From: JAGOZV01 sp964346445
Lineage (GTDB): Bacteria > Patescibacteriota > Saccharimonadia > Saccharimonadales > Saccharimonadaceae
Length of the DNA stretch: 22,391 nucleotides
Direction of reading: 5' to 3'
Assembly (NCBI GenBank): GCA_964346445.1
Contig: CAYFUI010000007.1
Span: forward strand, 1-22,391
Positions 1 through 7,634 of the stretch are shown here, one piece after another (the stretch's first letter is position 1; every line of letters begins with the position of its first letter). The position numbers and the translations under genes are program-made. The notes below the pieces were generated by a model that saw nothing but the letters and a program-made list of their open reading frames with translations, did not search any database and had not been told where the DNA came from.

Positions 1-51
1 AGTGTGATTAATGTTTTAGACCAGTATCGTTAGAAAATAGAGTATTCTTAA

Positions 52-128
52 AAAACTCTAAGTTGCCACCACCTCTGTTTGTTTGTTATAATAAACAAAG
101 ACAAAAGAGAGTAGCAGCTTAGAGTTTT
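52..128. repeat. 11-bp perfect inverted repeat flanking the ileS promoter
   Basis: Arm 52-62 (AAAACTCTAAG) is the exact reverse complement of 118-128. A third, partial copy (TAGAGT, 38-43) can pair with 55-60. The two long arms lie either side of the -35/-10 elements, so only the right arm would be in the RNA. An operator-like role is inference. Confidence 0.45.
63..92 (+). promoter_or_regulatory. ileS promoter (-35/extended -10)
   Basis: TTGCCA (63-68), an 18-base spacer and TATAAT (87-92), preceded by TG at 84-85, give an extended -10 sigma-70-type promoter. Transcription would start near 99 and leave a leader of about 78 bases before ileS. No T-box consensus is visible in that leader. Confidence 0.75.
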
Positions 129-176
129 AAAATTTTAATTTTGTTTAATTTATTAAAAATATAAAGAGAGAAGGCA

Positions 177-3173
177 ATGAAGTTTAAACATGGAACAAGG
201 CGCCGTGCGCTTGAATATGAGAAAGACTGGCGGGAGCGTTGGAAAAAAGACAAGACGTTTGAAAAAAGTGTAACCAATCGTCCAGCTGATAATTCTTATG
301 TGTTTTATGATGGGCCACCATTTATTACGGGTGTACCTCATTATGGTACATTGCTAAGCTCCATTATTAAGGATGCAATACCGCGCTATCAGACCATGAA
401 AGGTAAACGTGTTGAAAGAGTATGGGGTTGGGATTGCCATGGTTTGCCAGCGGAAAACTTTGTTGAGAAACAGCTAGTTATTACTGACAGAAGACAAATT
501 GTTACCGATACGTCTACGCCAGCTCCTTTAGATAAAGATGGTAAAGAATTAAAAATTATCCCACTTGAGGACTACATTAGGGCTGCTCGTCAATCCATGG
601 TGGACAATTCACAAACATGGGAGCCAGTTATCGATAGGATTGGTCGCTGGGTAGATTTTAAGGGTGCCTATAAGACCATGGATAAGGACTATATGGAAAG
701 CGTGTGGTGGGCTTTTAAAAAATTATATGAAGCCGGCAAAATTTATGAAGGTGAAAAGGTCTTAATGTATGACACGAAGTTTGCCACACCTGTTTCAAAG
801 GCAGAGGTAACTATGGATAACGACGCTTACCAAACTGTTACCGATCCGAGTGTTTATGCTAAGTTTCCGTTACTTGATGAGGCGGGCAAAGAGACTGGCT
901 CGGCACTTTTGGCGTGGACCACCACGCCATGGACATTGCCAGCTAATTTAATGTTAGCGATTAGCTCAAAGCTGGAGTATGTTGAAGTAGAGCTAGAGGC
1001 TAGTTTTAATGAAAAAACAAAACAGCCAGAGCGTTTAGTTTTAGCTAAAGATGCCCTAGAAGCTGTTATGAAGGATGAGAAGAACAAGCCCATCCCTTAT
1101 AAAATTATTAGAGAAGTTCCTGTTAAAGAATTAATTAATAAAAAGTACAAGCCAATTAATGTTGGCTCTACTTGGCCAAAAAATGAAAATATCCATACCG
1201 TATATGAAGCAGGTTTTGTAACAAGCAATTCAGGGACGGGCATTGTGCATGTTGCGCCGGCATATGGTGAGGACGATTTTAATTTAGCCCAAGAATTAAA
1301 CATTGAGCCATTTCATGTGATAGATGATCATGGCTATTATACGGACACAGTCTACAAAGGGAAAGAAGTTTGGAGTAGTAATAAGCAAATAGCCAAAGAC
1401 CTTAAGGAGAAGGGTATAGCATGGAAGATTGAGTACATACGGCACGAATACCCATTTAACCCGCGGTCTAAACAACGCATTATGTACCGGGCAATTCCAA
1501 GTTGGTTTTTTGATATAGAGAATTCAAAAACCACGATGTTAACGCAAAACCAAAATATAAATTGGTTCCCGACGCATTTAAAAAATGGGCGTTTTGCGAA
1601 AAATATTGACCAAGCACCCGATTGGAATATAAGCCGGGACCGCTTTTGGGCCACAGCTATGCCAGTGTGGAAGGGGGATAAGGGAAGCGTTAAGGTGGTC
1701 GGGTCTTACCAAGAGTTGAAAGAGTTAAGTGGACAGCAGCTAGATGATTACCATCGCCCTTGGGTAGACTCTATTACATTTGAAATAGAGGGTGAGAAGT
1801 TCACTAGGGTAGATAAAGTTTTAGATGGTTGGTTTGAAAGTGCCAGTATGCCTTTTGCCCAGCTTCATTATCCGTTTAAAAACAAAAAAAAGTTTGAACA
1901 GAATTACCCAGCCGACTTCATCGTTGAGTATGTAGGGCAAATACGGGCATGGTTTTATTATGTACATGCGCTAAATGTGGCGTTAGCAGAAGCTGGTGCT
2001 TTTGGTGAAACGGCCAAGAAGAATAGTCAGAAAAATGCCTTTAAGAATGTTATCACTACAGGAGTAATTAGCGGCAGCGATGGCCGAAAAATGAGCAAAT
2101 CACTGGGGAACTTTACCGACCCTAATGTTTTAATGGATAAATTTAGTGCAGACAGCTTACGCTTTTTACTACTCAGTAGCCCTTTGCTTAGTGGTGAAGA
2201 CTTCACCCTGCAGGATAAAGATGTAGGTGATGTGGCCCGAAAATTGACTATGCTTTGGAATATGTACGACTTTTTCACCATGTATGCGGAAGTGGATGGT
2301 TGGCAGTGGGATGGAGCGACCGCAGACCCATCTAATAATTTAGAAAATCCACTGGACACGTGGATAGTTAGTCGTCTTCATCAAACTATTAAACAGGTTG
2401 AAGAGGGGATGGATGTGTACGACTTGCCAACCGCCTTAAAACCAATTCTGCCTTTCATTGATGATGCCAGCAATTGGTATGTAAGGCGCAGTCGTCGACG
2501 TTTCTGGAAGAGTGGTGATGATAAGGACAAGGACGATGCTTACCGGACGTTACACTATATACTTTTGCAATCAGCTTTCATGCTGGCGCCGTTTACGCCT
2601 TTCCTAGCGGAAGAGCTGCACCATAAACTAACCGGCTCAGAACAGAGTATCCACTTAATGGATTGGCCAGAGAGCGGTAAAGTTGATGTAGAAGTTGTCA
2701 ATGAAATGAATGAACTGCGTTCTCAGGTGACAGAAGCGTTGAGTTTACGTGCTAAAGCGGCAGTTAAAATTAGGCAGCCCCTGGCCAGTGTTAGTGTACC
2801 CGCTCTGGCTAAAAGAATAGATAGCGAGTCCATCCTTAAAGAAGAGCTCAATGTCAAGGAGGTGCTAGTAGGTCCGGGTGTGCAACTAGACTTAAACATT
2901 ACACCGGCCCTAAAGCAAGAAGGGTTATCTAGAGAGGTGATTCGCGTTGTGCAGAATGCTCGTAAAAAAGCGGGTTTAAATGTAGACGAAAGGATAAACC
3001 TAAGCTTGCGTGGCGGGGGTCTCTTGCAAGATGTCATTAAGCAGTATCAGGTTATAATTTCTAATGAGACCTTGGCTAGCACCCTAAATCAGTCAGTCAT
3101 GGATGACGGTCTATATAATGAAGTGGTTAAGATTGATGGAGAAGAGTTAGAGATCAACCTAAAGCGAGCTTGA
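177..3173 (+). CDS. ileS: Isoleucyl-tRNA synthetase (eukaryote-like, type 2)
   Basis: Charges tRNA-Ile with isoleucine in the cytoplasm; 998 residues, full length for the family. The class I signature is H-Y-G-T at residues 55-58, in a PHYG context rather than PHIG, and the second signature KMSKS is at 638-642. The inserted CP1 editing domain lies between them, with its TTTPWTLP segment and the GTGIVHVAPAYG block. An ISRDRFW motif follows, then a helical anticodon-binding domain and a C-terminal extension without the Cys-rich zinc finger of the common bacterial type. This pattern fits the type 2 (eukaryote-like) IleRS family, whose members are often insensitive to mupirocin; insensitivity here is inference. 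The ATG start follows a purine-rich GAGAGAAGG site. The TGA stop lies inside the -35 box of the next gene and is the only TGA stop I find in the window. Confidence 0.97.
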   Translation: MKFKHGTRRRALEYEKDWRERWKKDKTFEKSVTNRPADNSYVFYDGPPFITGVPHYGTLLSSIIKDAIPRYQTMKGKRVERVWGWDCHGLPAENFVEKQLVITDRRQIVTDTSTPAPLDKDGKELKIIPLEDYIRAARQSMVDNSQTWEPVIDRIGRWVDFKGAYKTMDKDYMESVWWAFKKLYEAGKIYEGEKVLMYDTKFATPVSKAEVTMDNDAYQTVTDPSVYAKFPLLDEAGKETGSALLAWTTTPWTLPANLMLAISSKLEYVEVELEASFNEKTKQPERLVLAKDALEAVMKDEKNKPIPYKIIREVPVKELINKKYKPINVGSTWPKNENIHTVYEAGFVTSNSGTGIVHVAPAYGEDDFNLAQELNIEPFHVIDDHGYYTDTVYKGKEVWSSNKQIAKDLKEKGIAWKIEYIRHEYPFNPRSKQRIMYRAIPSWFFDIENSKTTMLTQNQNINWFPTHLKNGRFAKNIDQAPDWNISRDRFWATAMPVWKGDKGSVKVVGSYQELKELSGQQLDDYHRPWVDSITFEIEGEKFTRVDKVLDGWFESASMPFAQLHYPFKNKKKFEQNYPADFIVEYVGQIRAWFYYVHALNVALAEAGAFGETAKKNSQKNAFKNVITTGVISGSDGRKMSKSLGNFTDPNVLMDKFSADSLRFLLLSSPLLSGEDFTLQDKDVGDVARKLTMLWNMYDFFTMYAEVDGWQWDGATADPSNNLENPLDTWIVSRLHQTIKQVEEGMDVYDLPTALKPILPFIDDASNWYVRRSRRRFWKSGDDKDKDDAYRTLHYILLQSAFMLAPFTPFLAEELHHKLTGSEQSIHLMDWPESGKVDVEVVNEMNELRSQVTEALSLRAKAAVKIRQPLASVSVPALAKRIDSESILKEELNVKEVLVGPGVQLDLNITPALKQEGLSREVIRVVQNARKKAGLNVDERINLSLRGGGLLQDVIKQYQVIISNETLASTLNQSVMDDGLYNEVVKIDGEELEINLKRA

Positions 3174-3198
3174 CATTTATACCAATTTATGCTACAAT
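3170..3198 (+). promoter_or_regulatory. Near-consensus promoter of the 60-codon gene
   Basis: TTGACA (3170-3175), a 17-base spacer and TACAAT (3193-3198). This is the closest match to the sigma-70 consensus in the window. It overlaps the ileS stop codon and places the transcript start near 3205, so an ATG at 3189 cannot be the start of the following gene. Confidence 0.8.
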
Positions 3199-3209
3199 GT
3201 AAGCGTAAC

Positions 3210-3392
3210 ATGATAAAAACAAACATAGCAAATTTAGTACTACAGCCGATAGAAGGATCTAGCGATTTTAATCGGAATGCAGCCGACCTGTCTGATATTC
3301 TCTTTGACCTTAAAGAGCCGGTAGACGAAGATAGGCTAGAGAAGTTCTGGAGCAGCGTTGAAGAAGACCTAATTAATGACCCCCTGTGGTAA
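3210..3392 (+). CDS. Small acidic hypothetical protein (60 aa)
   Basis: I do not recognise this protein. It is short, soluble and acidic, with no signal peptide, membrane segment or cysteine; its second half is rich in Asp and Glu and it ends in Pro-Leu-Trp. The ATG at 3210 is chosen because an in-frame ATG at 3189 lies upstream of the predicted transcript start. The chosen ATG sits 11 bases after the -10 box with no Shine-Dalgarno sequence, so its mRNA would be nearly leaderless. It lies alone between ileS and the surface-protein gene. The very good promoter and clean open frame support a real, possibly well expressed gene, but chance cannot be excluded for 60 codons. Confidence 0.65.
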   Translation: MIKTNIANLVLQPIEGSSDFNRNAADLSDILFDLKEPVDEDRLEKFWSSVEEDLINDPLW

Positions 3393-3409
3393 TGCTACCG
3401 TTAAGTTAT

Positions 3410-3438
3410 TTGATTTTGTAATAAGCTTATGCTAGGAT
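3410..3438 (+). promoter_or_regulatory. Putative promoter of the EP-repeat surface protein gene
   Basis: TTGATT (3410-3415), a 17-base spacer and TAGGAT (3433-3438), with TG one base upstream of the -10 (extended -10). Each hexamer matches 4 of 6 consensus bases. A Shine-Dalgarno site (AGGAG at 3471-3475) and a GTG start follow. Confidence 0.45.
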
Positions 3439-3446
3439 TAGCATAA
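3427..3446. repeat. 8-bp perfect inverted repeat overlapping a promoter
   Basis: TTATGCTA (3427-3434), a 4-base loop GGAT, then TAGCATAA (3439-3446). No T-run follows on the plus strand, so it is not a convincing terminator. Its overlap with the putative -10 suggests an operator or a small 5' hairpin (inference). Confidence 0.5.
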
Positions 3447-3485
3447 AGGATTATAAAAATAAATAACTAGAGGAGAGGAAAAATT

Positions 3486-5632
3486 GTGAGCGAAAGAGGT
3501 CCCGGAAGAAGCCCAGAGAGTACGCCTACCGGTTCTATGGGTTTATCAAACGAAGAGCTAAGAGATGGCTTTGACCAAATGTTTCCAGGAGTGGCTAAGG
3601 GTGCAGAAGATTATAGCACTACCGGCTTTACTATGGATATTGGTGAAACGCCAGCCGATAATAAAATTAAATATACTGCTGAAAAAGTTGAACGCGTATC
3701 TATGGCGGAAAAGATGCAAGGCCTGGATACCGCTTCAGTCGAAAATGCTCCTGAAGGTCCAGAGGCGCTACCAACTAATAGTCTAGAAGTGGAGGCGGCT
3801 CTATCTAATATAGAAGCATTAGAAAAGCAATACGATGCCTACAAGAGCCAGTTAGATAAGATTTATGAAAGTTGCTTAGCTATAGGCGGCACAGACGACA
3901 TGCCTAAGGAGTATTTGGAGCGCCTTTCTAATGAAGCAAAGCGAATGTACCAGGATATTGAGTTGCAAAAAGCTGCCTTAGAAAAGCTACGAGAAGCCGA
4001 AAAGGAAAGTGAAGAAGCGGGAATCGAAGAGGAGATGGCAGCTGAAGGGCCGTTAGAAAATGCGGCAAAAGTAGAAGCCGATGCTGAAGGGGATCCCGAA
4101 AAAACCGAGAAGGTCTCTAGGTGGAAGAAATTCGGTGCCTGGATGAGAAGAAAGGCTCCAGCATTCATTGTAGGAGTGGGAGTTGGCGCCGCAATTGCCG
4201 GAGGAATATCCAGTGCCAACAACAATTNNNNNNNNNNNNNNNNNNNNNNNNNNNNNNNNNNNNNNNNNNNNNNNNNNNNNNNNNNNNNNNNNNNNNNNNN
4301 NNNNNNNNNNNNNNNNNNNNNNNNNNNGGAGTGGGAGTTGGCGCCGCAATTGCCGGAGGAATATCCAGTGCCAACAACAATTCAGACTTCGAGGAGTCAC
4401 TGCAGTCGTCCGACGGCATGGCGCAGGAGTATGAAGCAGGGCGTAGTGGGCTTGATATCGCTATGGATAATTTGGTTAGTCAAGCTAGTGTAGAAAGCTG
4501 GACGGATAACTTAGAGGCACTTGAAAGGGAGCATCAGGATTACATTGATGTTGATTATGGCTATTTCAGTAACAATAAAGAGTCTCATTACGCTTTTGCG
4601 CCACGGGCTGATATGTTGGATGATAACTATAACTTAATTGGTGAAACAGGTGCTGAAAACCATGAACTTGCTATGAAAGAGTGGGACAGCATTGGTCGTA
4701 GAGACCCACACCGCCTAGCTGTAGCTTATACTGCCATGACAGAAGTGGGCCCTGGGGGCAAAGTGGACTATTCTAGTGTTGAGCAATTAGAAGATATCTT
4801 TTTAAGCAACCCAGAACTACAAGAGGCTAATCATCAAGAGTTGTTAGAGTTTTTCAAAAATGCCGACTTTACCACGGGTAGTTTAGAAGGAATGAGCTAC
4901 TACTCTATGTACAATGTGGTAGGAGAAGACGGTACGCCTGAACTTATCCAAACATATATCGAAAATGGTTCTGGCACATATGCCAAATTTAATGGTACAT
5001 ATAAAGATACAGCTGTTGAAATTATGTTTAGGTTAGATTGTGGCTGGCAAGTAATTTCAGTTGAACAAATACAAGGAGTAAATGTGGTAGCAGAAGAAGA
5101 TATACCAACCCCACCACCAACAATTGTTGACCCACCAGAGGTGCCAGACTTTCCAACACCAGAAACACCAGATCCTGAGCCTGAGCCAGAGCCAACACCG
5201 GAGCCAACACCGGAGCCAGAACCTGAACCAACGCCTGAGCCTGAGCCTGAGCCAACACCTGAGCCTGAACCTGAACCAACGCCTGAGCCAGATCCAAAGG
5301 TGCCGGAAAAGGATATTAATGCCAATGATGACCTACCAGAGGATATTCAAATGGGTGATGACAGGGTAGACTCAGGACCTCTACAAGATGAGGGTGAGGT
5401 GACTCCACCACCGGCAGAATATGTGCCGCCGGCACCTACTCCAGAGCAAGTGCCTGTGGCGCCTGAGGCAACTCCTATAACGCCCGAAGAGAGACAGGAC
5501 GAGATTGATCAAGCCCCTGTAGTGCCTGGCGCTAATACGGATATTCCACAAGACCGGCAAGATGAATTAGCCGACAGTGGTGCCGGGGAATTAGATGGTG
5601 GGCAAGGAAATGACGGAAGGGTGGACGGTTAG
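3486..5632 (+). CDS. Membrane-anchored surface protein, coiled coil plus Glu-Pro/Thr-Pro repeat; split by assembly gap
   Basis: One gene that appears broken only because 100 Ns plus a 55-base duplicate (155 bases, not a multiple of 3) interrupt it. Removing 4228-4382 gives 1992 bases, an uninterrupted 663-codon frame. Residues 1-225 are hydrophilic, with an acidic, probably coiled-coil stretch at about 100-205 and a basic patch at about 211-223. One Gly-rich membrane segment follows at about 226-243. By the positive-inside rule the N-terminus is cytoplasmic and the rest outside. About 245-490 is a domain I do not recognise. About 511-553 is a Glu-Pro/Thr-Pro repeat with a rough 8-residue period, likely a stiff wall-spanning spacer, and a Pro-rich acidic tail ends the protein. 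The GTG start at 3486 has AGGAG at 3471-3475. Function unknown; the domain order suggests an envelope or surface role. The 3' end overlaps the longest possible form of the next gene. Confidence 0.8.
4173..4227 (+). repeat. Left copy of 55-base duplicate at the assembly gap
   Basis: This 55-base segment is identical to 4328-4382 on the other side of the Ns. A k-mer-sized exact overlap at two contig ends is typical of contigs joined by scaffolding without merging. Confidence 0.95.
4228..4327. other. Assembly gap (100 N)
   Basis: Exactly 100 Ns, a common placeholder for a gap of unknown size. Because the flanks are the same 55 bases and merging them restores the reading frame, the true gap is probably negative (an overlap) and no sequence is missing. 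Confidence 0.95.
4328..4382 (+). repeat. Right copy of 55-base duplicate at the assembly gap
   Basis: Identical to 4173-4227. In the merged gene it encodes part of the Gly-rich membrane segment and the Asn-rich residues just after it. Confidence 0.95.
5171..5296 (+). repeat. Glu-Pro/Thr-Pro coding repeat
   Basis: A tandem array of GAG/GAA-CCT/CCA codon pairs broken at intervals by ACA/ACG-CC pairs, encoding roughly PEPEPEPT units. Synonymous codons vary between units, so the array is under coding selection or is old, not a fresh expansion. Confidence 0.85.
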
Positions 5633-5638
5633 TATAAT
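5610..5638 (+). promoter_or_regulatory. Putative internal promoter of the LPRTG protein gene
   Basis: ATGACG (5610-5615), a 17-base spacer and TATAAT (5633-5638). It overlaps the end of the previous gene. If used, transcription starts near 5645 and the ATG at 5652 would be almost at the 5' end of the RNA. Confidence 0.4.
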
Positions 5639-5651
5639 GAACAAGAAAGGC

Positions 5652-7118
5652 ATGTACCAGAATATGAAAAAAATCTTCCAACGTAAAAAATTTACACACA
5701 TTGCATCACTATTTGCAGCTATAATTGCAGCCATAGTGTTGCCATTAGGAGTGGTGAATGCATGGGGTCCAGAAAGAGAAACCTTTACCATAGAGAAGCC
5801 AGCAACCTTCATAACATTTGACTCGATAACAAATAACCCAAATTATGGCGATGAACGCAATTTTCTGATTGCCAAGGATGCCTCCAATACCGGAGCGGGT
5901 GGCTGGCAAGATACGATAAATGTACAAGACGGAAAAGAGTACATTTTGCGTTTGTATGTGCACAATAATGCAGCTGCAAATTATAATTTGGTGGCTAAAA
6001 ACACACGAGTAATGGTGAATGTTCCTAACACTATGGCAAAGTCACACCAGTTAGATGGTTTTATCACGGCAGACAATGCCACGCCTAAAAAGATATGGGA
6101 CAGTGTTGTTCTAAAAGGAGACAAAGACTTTACTCTTACTTATGTGGCCGGTTCAGCCAAATACCATAACAATGTTAATCCTGGCACCGGCTTTCCGCTA
6201 GCCGATAGTATAGTTACTAGCGCTGGAGCACTAGTTGGCTACAAGAGCATGAATGGAGATGTGCCTGGTTGTTTTGAGTATTCCGGAATTGCTACACTTA
6301 AAGTTAGGGCAACCACAAAGAAAGATCCTAATTTTACTATTACCAAAAAAGTACGAAAAGCTGGATCTACCGATTGGTCAGATAAGATAACAGCCAAGAA
6401 GGGTGACAAGCTTGAATATAGAATTGGCTATGACAATACTGGACAAACTGTCCAAAATAACGTTATTATTCGTGACACATTACCAAAAGGTATTACTTTC
6501 ACGAAAAATACCACGACTTTAAAGAATGCTACTAATCCTAGTGGTAACGGTAAGCCCGTTGGTAGTGATGCGCTATTTAGCCAAACCGGTATAAATATAG
6601 GCAATTATACCCCTAACTCAAATGCTTTTATATACTATTCTGCTACTGTTAGCGGCGAAGACTTGAAATGTGGGGTTAATAATTTAAAAAATACTGCCTC
6701 AGCTTCAACTGATAACGGGCGTAAAACAGACACAGCAGAGGTTATTGTAGAGCAAGAATGTAAACCAAATGAATGTAAGCCTGGCATTCCAGAGGGTGAT
6801 CCACGTTGTGAAGAAACTCCTGGTACCACAACACCAGGTGATCCAGACATGGAGACGCCAAGTGAGTTACCGCGGACTGGTCCTGTTGAGATAGTTTTAA
6901 CTATTATGCTAGTTGCTCTTGCTGTACTTGGTGGAACGTATTGGTACACCAAGAAGCATGGTGGCAAAAAGCGTGCACCTAAGCAGTTTATAGCCGCCGA
7001 AGGAAGCGACCTTGACTTACCAGAAGATGAAATAGAAACTGAAATTGTAGTGACGGATGCGCCTTCAGATGTTAATACGGAAAGCAAATTAATTAATGAT
7101 GACGAGCCCAAGAATTAA
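5652..7118 (+). CDS. Secreted DUF11-like surface protein with LPRTG sorting-type signal
   Basis: A predicted cell-surface protein of 488 residues. From the 5652 ATG it begins with a basic segment and a hydrophobic core, with likely signal peptidase cleavage after V-N-A near residue 37. An outer region I do not recognise follows. About 227-360 resembles the DUF11/conserved-repeat beta-sandwich of bacterial surface proteins. A Cys-rich, Pro-rich linker leads to LPRTG at 406-410, a membrane segment at about 412-434 and a basic stop. A sortase substrate is the natural reading, but about 55 acidic residues follow the basic stop, whereas typical sorting signals end there. The start is uncertain: in-frame ATGs at 5595, 5637 and 5664 are alternatives, and 5595 would overlap the previous gene by 38 bases. 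No sortase gene lies in the window. Confidence 0.8.
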   Translation: MYQNMKKIFQRKKFTHIASLFAAIIAAIVLPLGVVNAWGPERETFTIEKPATFITFDSITNNPNYGDERNFLIAKDASNTGAGGWQDTINVQDGKEYILRLYVHNNAAANYNLVAKNTRVMVNVPNTMAKSHQLDGFITADNATPKKIWDSVVLKGDKDFTLTYVAGSAKYHNNVNPGTGFPLADSIVTSAGALVGYKSMNGDVPGCFEYSGIATLKVRATTKKDPNFTITKKVRKAGSTDWSDKITAKKGDKLEYRIGYDNTGQTVQNNVIIRDTLPKGITFTKNTTTLKNATNPSGNGKPVGSDALFSQTGINIGNYTPNSNAFIYYSATVSGEDLKCGVNNLKNTASASTDNGRKTDTAEVIVEQECKPNECKPGIPEGDPRCEETPGTTTPGDPDMETPSELPRTGPVEIVLTIMLVALAVLGGTYWYTKKHGGKKRAPKQFIAAEGSDLDLPEDEIETEIVVTDAPSDVNTESKLINDDEPKN

Positions 7119-7134
7119 GAAGTCGTAGGCGCGC

Positions 7135-7163
7135 TAGACAAGGCAAGCCTTATCTGATATAAT
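7135..7163 (+). promoter_or_regulatory. rplU promoter
   Basis: TAGACA (7135-7140), a 17-base spacer and TATAAT (7158-7163), with TG one base upstream of the -10. The same TAGACA-17-TATAAT layout precedes rpmE and rpsB. A small inverted repeat (AAGGC, AA, GCCTT; 7140-7151) lies in the spacer. Confidence 0.8.
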
Positions 7164-7196
7164 TACTTGGATCATAAATTAATTAAGAGGAATGAA

Positions 7197-7505
7197 ATGA
7201 CTAAAGCCGTCGTAAAGATTGGTGGCAAACAGCATGTTGTCACTGAAAAAGAGACCCTCCTGGTGGACCTCCTCCCGGAAGGAACTAAAGAGCTCAAGCT
7301 TGACGCAATGTTGGTTATTGATGGTGATAAGATAAGCCTAGGTACACCAACCGTAAAAGACGTTAAAGTAACAGCGAAGGTTATTGAGCCCGTTGTAAAA
7401 GGCGAAAAAATTAGAGTTATTCGCTATAAGTCAAAAAAACGCGTTCATAAAGAAAAAGGGCATCGCCAAAAATATTCAAAAATTGAAATTACTTCAATCA
7501 AATAA
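7197..7505 (+). CDS. rplU: 50S ribosomal protein L21 (bL21)
   Basis: A large-subunit ribosomal protein that binds 23S rRNA. At 102 residues it is the normal length, with the typical N-terminal AVVKIGGKQ motif and the Lys/Arg-rich C-terminal block (KSKKRVHKEKGHRQ) that contacts rRNA. The ATG at 7197 is chosen over an upstream in-frame ATG at 7167: it has AAGAGG at 7185-7190, six bases away, and it starts at the conserved N-terminus. In many bacteria rpmA (L27) follows rplU; here the gene stands alone, with its own promoter and terminator. Confidence 0.96.
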   Translation: MTKAVVKIGGKQHVVTEKETLLVDLLPEGTKELKLDAMLVIDGDKISLGTPTVKDVKVTAKVIEPVVKGEKIRVIRYKSKKRVHKEKGHRQKYSKIEITSIK

Positions 7506-7509
7506 AAGT

Positions 7510-7570
7510 AAAAACTCTGGTCTATACTTGGTGTTTTGTATACCTGTTTAAAGCCAGAGTTTTTATTTTA
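7510..7570 (+). terminator. Rho-independent terminator after rplU
   Basis: Arms 7510-7520 (AAAAACTCTGG) and 7554-7564 pair perfectly over 11 bp, and the right arm runs into a T-rich tract. The 33-base loop holds a smaller hairpin (TATAC 7523-7527 with GTATA 7538-7542). Confidence 0.85.
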
Positions 7571-7596
7571 TGTGCACCACGATTAGCCTATTTAAA

Positions 7597-7626
7597 TTGC
7601 TTAAGCTGTGGCAAATAATGTATAAT
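7597..7626 (+). promoter_or_regulatory. parA promoter, leaderless layout
   Basis: TTGCTT (7597-7602), an 18-base spacer and TATAAT (7621-7626). Only 8 bases separate the -10 from the parA ATG, so the mRNA should begin at or within a base or two of the start codon. There is no Shine-Dalgarno sequence. Confidence 0.7.
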
Positions 7627-7634
7627 GGGCTTAT

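Noticed and set aside
1..33. Open frame ending in TAG at 31-33, possible tail of an upstream gene
   Set aside because: Only ten codons are visible and other frames are possible; too short to support.
99..176. T-box riboswitch before ileS
   Set aside because: The conserved T-box sequence and a terminator/antiterminator pair are not visible.
4053..4434. Reading frames spanning the N gap on both strands
   Set aside because: They exist only because N codons are treated as open. They vanish when the duplicate is merged.
4900..5325. Minus-strand frame rich in Gly-Ser opposite the Glu-Pro repeat
   Set aside because: It is the antisense shadow of the repeat; its Gly/Ser composition follows from the coding strand.
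3486..5632. Calling the surface-protein gene a frameshifted pseudogene
   Set aside because: The frame change equals the 155 surplus bases of the assembly gap; merging the flanks restores one frame.
7140..7151. AAGGC-AA-GCCTT hairpin as terminator of the LPRTG protein gene
   Set aside because: Only 5 bp with a 2-base loop and no T-run; it lies inside the rplU promoter spacer and may be chance.
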